A stretch of 10,744 bases of DNA from assembly GCA_019310865.1 (NCBI GenBank), contig JAFDDL010000079.1:1-10744 (forward strand). Direction: 5' to 3'. Shown here one piece after another: positions 8,270-10,744 of this stretch (position 1 is its first letter; every line of letters starts with the position of its first letter). This stretch comes from Deltaproteobacteria bacterium (GTDB lineage: Bacteria; Desulfobacterota; Desulfobacteria; Desulfobacterales; JAFDDL01). The position numbers and the translations under genes were made by a program. The notes under the pieces are model-generated. The model was not told the origin of the DNA, did not search any database, and saw only the letters and a program-made list of their open reading frames with translations.

Positions 8270-8295
8270 GGGATTTAATCCTTAATCCCCTTTTT
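8270..8295 (+). terminator. Probable Rho-independent terminator
   Basis: GGGATT (8270-8275) pairs with AATCCC (8284-8289) across an 8-nt loop, followed by CTTTTT (8290-8295). It begins 21 nt after the HhH stop codon and would end the transcript that runs from the CoA ligase onward. The 6-bp stem is short, so termination may be partial. Confidence 0.55.
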
Positions 8296-8296
8296 C

Positions 8297-8326
8297 TTGT
8301 CCTTTTGATTGGAGTGCTTATATAGT
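8297..8326 (+). promoter_or_regulatory. Possible sigma70-type promoter for the MBL hydrolase
   Basis: A -35-like TTGTCC (8297-8302) and a -10-like TATAGT (8321-8326) are separated by 18 nt, just after the terminator and 27 nt before the next ATG. The -10 matches consensus at five of six positions and the -35 at four of six. In such AT-rich DNA a chance match is possible. Confidence 0.35.
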
Positions 8327-8353
8327 TTTTCAGGAAATTAAGGCTCATAAAAA

Positions 8354-9280
8354 ATGAAAATGCAATCTCTATTGACTCTTTGTTGCCTGCTCGTATTTGG
8401 AGATGTCTACGCCCAGCGGGACTTTTCTGATTCCGATATCACAAAAGTAGTGATGCTTGGCACGGGTACCCCAAACCCCTCACCATTTCAATCGGGCTGT
8501 TCGGTGGCAATTGTGGTAAATGATACACCATATATTGTCGATTTTGGTCCTGGCTTGATTCGTCGGGCTGCAGCTATGTCGCCACGTTATGGCGGAAAAA
8601 TTAAAGGTCTGTATGTCAGAAAAATTAAGCGGGCGTTTCTTACGCATTTGCATTCAGACCATACGACGGGTTACCCTGATTTAATTCTTACACCCTGGGT
8701 AATGGGAAGAGATGAACCATTGGAAGTTTATGGGCCGGAAGGTATCAATAACATGACCACAAATATCCTGAAAGCTTATGGAGACGATATTCGCTATCGC
8801 TTGTATAGTGATGAACCGGCGAATAACCAGGGCTGGCGGGTAAATAGCCATGAAATCATGGCGGAAGGAAAAATATACCAGGATACGAACGTAAAAGTTG
8901 AAGCTTTTCCGGTGCCTCATGGTACCTGGCCAAATGCCTGGGGATTTCGTTTTACAGCACCTGACAAAACGATTGTGCTATCGGGTGATTCATCTCCTTC
9001 AAAGACGCTTATTGAGTACGCCAAGGATGCGGATATACTGATTCATGAAGTATATTATAAGAAGGCCTACGATAAAAGAAATAAATTCTGGAAGGCCTAT
9101 CATGCGAAGAATCATACCTCAACTTACGAGCTTGCCGCTATTGCGAATATAACGAAACCCAAATTAGTAGTGCTATATCACATATTATACTGGGGTGGCA
9201 CAGATGAAGATCTGATGAAGGAAGTTTCAGGGAGATACAAAGGTAAGGTAATTGTTGGAAAAGATTTAGATATTTATTAA
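8354..9280 (+). CDS. Exported metallo-beta-lactamase-fold hydrolase, AtsA-type arylsulfatase candidate
   Basis: This 308-aa protein has a clear signal peptide (hydrophobic residues 5-16, cleavage after VYA at 18-20). The mature part starts with the family strand VVMLGTGTPNP (32-42). The zinc motif is THLHSDHT (H98, H100, D102, H103), followed by H189 in VPHGTWPNAWG, D212 in LSGDSSPS and H276 in VVLYHIL, so a full two-metal site is present. The pattern resembles the zinc-dependent arylsulfatase AtsA of Pseudoalteromonas carrageenovora and its relatives; the signal peptide argues against RNase Z, a cytoplasmic cousin. It would hydrolyse aryl or alkyl sulfate esters in the periplasm without formylglycine. 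Proximity to two other sulfatases and an arylsulfotransferase supports that reading. A weak AAGG (8340-8343) precedes the start. Other esters (lactone, phosphodiester) remain possible. GC is low compared with the flanks. Confidence 0.82.
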   Translation: MKMQSLLTLCCLLVFGDVYAQRDFSDSDITKVVMLGTGTPNPSPFQSGCSVAIVVNDTPYIVDFGPGLIRRAAAMSPRYGGKIKGLYVRKIKRAFLTHLHSDHTTGYPDLILTPWVMGRDEPLEVYGPEGINNMTTNILKAYGDDIRYRLYSDEPANNQGWRVNSHEIMAEGKIYQDTNVKVEAFPVPHGTWPNAWGFRFTAPDKTIVLSGDSSPSKTLIEYAKDADILIHEVYYKKAYDKRNKFWKAYHAKNHTSTYELAAIANITKPKLVVLYHILYWGGTDEDLMKEVSGRYKGKVIVGKDLDIY

Positions 9281-9552
9281 TGCATGCCAAATACCGTGAT
9301 GGGGGCTCATATTATCTCTCTTTTCATATTCGGTCGTTTATTCCGGAGCCTTACCATTATATAAACGGTCGGAAAGTCGGTGAAGTCATCATGCCTCACA
9401 CACTGCCCCGAAGGATATCGCACGAAGGTCTGGATGCCTTGACACAAGTAGGCCATGGGTACGAGGGAGAATTCCCGTTTTCGTGGACCATCGAGAATGT
9501 GGTATTTGAACTGGAAGATGATCGGAAGAAAATGAGTCAAAAGCAGACTTGA
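9280..9552 (+). pseudogene. Detached C-terminal module of a large arylsulfatase (probable remnant)
   Basis: A 90-codon ORF begins at an ATG that shares its A with the TAA stop of the MBL gene, and no good ribosome site is seen. From residue 26 it resembles the C-terminal beta-sandwich end of roughly 750-aa arylsulfatases: YINGRKVGE (28-36), then PHTLPRRIS (39-47), HEGLDALTQVG (48-58) and PFSWTIENVVFELE (66-79), the last matching the usual PFxFTGTIxKVxxEL ending. Residues 1-25 do not resemble the family well. No sulfatase catalytic domain precedes it; the MBL gene does. The likeliest reading is the leftover 3' end of a deleted or rearranged sulfatase gene, perhaps a duplicate of the sulfatase that starts at 9602. 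A translated stand-alone module, coupled to MBL translation, cannot be excluded. Confidence 0.55.
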
Positions 9553-9587
9553 TGAAAAATATATTTGGAAGCTATTTGAATGCCGAC

Positions 9588-9593
9588 AGGAGG
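9588..9593 (+). promoter_or_regulatory. Strong Shine-Dalgarno of the second sulfatase
   Basis: AGGAGG lies eight nucleotides before the ATG at 9602. It supports that start over later in-frame ATGs at 9629 and 9665, even though it gives an unusually long region ahead of the signal-peptide core. Confidence 0.7.
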
Positions 9594-9601
9594 AAAAGAA
9601 A

Positions 9602-10744
9602 ATGATTTGGAAGAAAATATCGGGGGCTATGAAAACGTCAGATACCTGGGTAGCTGTGCGACGCATGCTTATGGCAATTTTGGCAATAACGATAACCACA
9701 TCGGATGCAAACGCTGAAAAAAATACCGGGCCATCGGCAGACAACCGCCCGAATGTCGTATACATCGTCCTTGATGATGTTGGGTACGCTGATCTTGGAT
9801 GTTACGGTTCGGAGATCGAAACGGCGAACATGGACCGGTTGGCAGCCGATGGGCTGAGCTACAACAACTTCCACGTAACGCCAACCTGTTCACCCACCCG
9901 GGCCGCATTGCTCACCGGACGCAACAGCCACTCGGTGGGGATGGGGGTCATCGCAGAGGTCGATTTGGGCCCCGAGCAGCCGGCCTATCGGGGGCGCGTA
10001 ACGCATGCGGCGGCTACCGCTGCGCAGCTACTTCGAAGTGAAGGTTATAGCACCTTTGCGGTGGGTAAGTGGCATTTAGTACCGAACTACCAGGCCACGG
10101 CCGCCGGTCCCTTCGAATACTGGCCGCTGGGAAAGGGATTTAACCGGTTTTATGGCTTTATGCACGGATCGACCGATCAGTTTGCCCCGGAGCTGGTGGA
10201 AGACAACAAGGTAATCGAGGCTCCAAAAAAGAATGGCTATAATCTCACCCATGATCTCATTGATAATGCCATTGGAATGCTTCGAAACCATGTATCCATC
10301 ATGCCGGAAAGACCTTTTTTCCTCTATTTGGGAACTCCCGGCATGCATGCGCCTCACCAGGCACCCGCGGAATACTTGGACCGCTACAAAGGTGTCTACG
10401 ACAAGGGCTGGGATAAGATCAGGGAAGACCGTTTTAAGCGCCAGAGAAAAATGGGGCTGATTCCGGCAAGTGCCGACCTGGCGCCGCCCAATCCGGGCGT
10501 AAAACCCTGGGACCACCTGAGCGATAATGAAAAGCGCGTTTTCGCCCGTTTCCAGGAGATATATGCCGGATTTCTTGAACAAACCGATACGGAGATCGGC
10601 CGGTTGCTGACCGAGCTGAAGCATCTTGGAAAGCTGGAAAACACCCTGATCGTGCTCCTGTCCGACAACGGCGGCAGCCAGGAAGGTGGCCCGAATGGCT
10701 CTGTAAACCACTCGGCCTATTACAATGGCATTACTGAATCCCCC
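9602..10744 (+). CDS. Sec-exported arylsulfatase (formylglycine type, CxPTR), 3' end outside the window
   Basis: The open frame continues to the last base, giving 381 residues of a longer sulfatase. The N-terminus has two arginines (20-21) before a hydrophobic core and a probable cleavage after ANA (36-38); the arginine pair lacks the rest of a Tat motif, so Sec export is favoured. The metal pair is D58-D59 in LDDVGYADLG. The formylglycine site is C96 in CSPTRAALLTGR (96-107). K156 and H158 lie in GKWHL, H252 in MHAPHQAP, and D355-N356 in SDNGG. The region between H252 and D355, with its EIYAGFLEQTDTEIG segment (319-333), is like large arylsulfatases of about 750 residues, whose C-terminal module resembles the ORF at 9280-9552. 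It should release sulfate from organic sulfate esters in the periplasm. GC is high here (one counted line 63%) against the AT-rich DNA just upstream. Substrate unknown. Confidence 0.92.
   Translation, partial: MIWKKISGAMKTSDTWVAVRRMLMAILAITITTSDANAEKNTGPSADNRPNVVYIVLDDVGYADLGCYGSEIETANMDRLAADGLSYNNFHVTPTCSPTRAALLTGRNSHSVGMGVIAEVDLGPEQPAYRGRVTHAAATAAQLLRSEGYSTFAVGKWHLVPNYQATAAGPFEYWPLGKGFNRFYGFMHGSTDQFAPELVEDNKVIEAPKKNGYNLTHDLIDNAIGMLRNHVSIMPERPFFLYLGTPGMHAPHQAPAEYLDRYKGVYDKGWDKIREDRFKRQRKMGLIPASADLAPPNPGVKPWDHLSDNEKRVFARFQEIYAGFLEQTDTEIGRLLTELKHLGKLENTLIVLLSDNGGSQEGGPNGSVNHSAYYNGITESP

Noticed and set aside
9552..9605. 17-codon micro-ORF linking the remnant stop (TGATG) to the sulfatase start (ATGA)
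   Set aside because: Both overlaps are neat, but it is too short to support, has no ribosome site of its own, and its end coincides with the Shine-Dalgarno region of the sulfatase.
10076..10711. 211-codon open frame on the - strand inside the second sulfatase
   Set aside because: The + strand carries complete sulfatase motifs throughout this stretch; the antisense frame resembles nothing.
1..10744. CRISPR arrays, tRNA or rRNA genes, insertion sequences
   Set aside because: I saw no regularly spaced direct repeats, no tRNA-like cloverleaf, no rRNA core motif and no transposase; the gaps are too short to hold most of these.

Overview
The window reads like the chromosome of a Gram-negative bacterium with a developed envelope. 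It encodes Sec and Tat export signals, periplasmic sulfate-ester enzymes and a fatty-acid type CoA pathway. The mix of FadA-like thiolase, FadD-like ligase, sulfatases and a periplasmic arylsulfotransferase would fit a marine or sediment Desulfobacterota (Desulfobacterales-like) genome. That placement is an impression from gene content and protein style; no rRNA or marker gene is present to prove it. All recognised genes lie on the + strand.

Layout: (1) 2-1054 is the 3' part of a thiolase whose start lies before the window. (2) 1055-1163 is a gap holding a perfect 14-bp inverted repeat. (3) 1164-8249 is a tightly packed same-strand run with intergenic gaps of 25, 36 and 12 nt. It encodes an acyl-CoA synthetase, a membrane-anchored or exported DUF3604 (PHP-like) protein, a Tat-exported sulfatase, a six-bladed-propeller arylsulfotransferase and a small exported helix-hairpin-helix protein that starts next to the arylsulfotransferase stop. 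(4) 8270-8295 is a probable Rho-independent terminator, followed by a plausible promoter. (5) 8354-9280 is an exported metallo-beta-lactamase-fold hydrolase of the AtsA arylsulfatase type. (6) 9280-9552 is a 90-codon ORF that looks like the detached C-terminal module of a large arylsulfatase. (7) 9602 to the window end is the first 381 codons of a second, Sec-exported sulfatase.

Working model (inference): this is a locus for periplasmic handling of organic sulfate esters. Three unrelated catalytic folds that act on sulfate esters sit together: formylglycine sulfatases, a PAPS-independent arylsulfotransferase and a zinc AtsA-like hydrolase. The CoA ligase and thiolase could feed the desulfated carbon skeleton into beta-oxidation. 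In a sulfate reducer the released sulfate could also serve respiration. No transporter, transcription regulator or sulfatase-maturing enzyme is visible in the window.

The stretch around 7860-9560 is clearly more AT-rich (hand-counted 60-nt lines of 32-45% GC) than the thiolase start (60%) and the second sulfatase (63%). It also contains the broken sulfatase piece, so it may be an inserted or rearranged segment. I found no tRNA, rRNA, CRISPR array, insertion sequence or replication origin.
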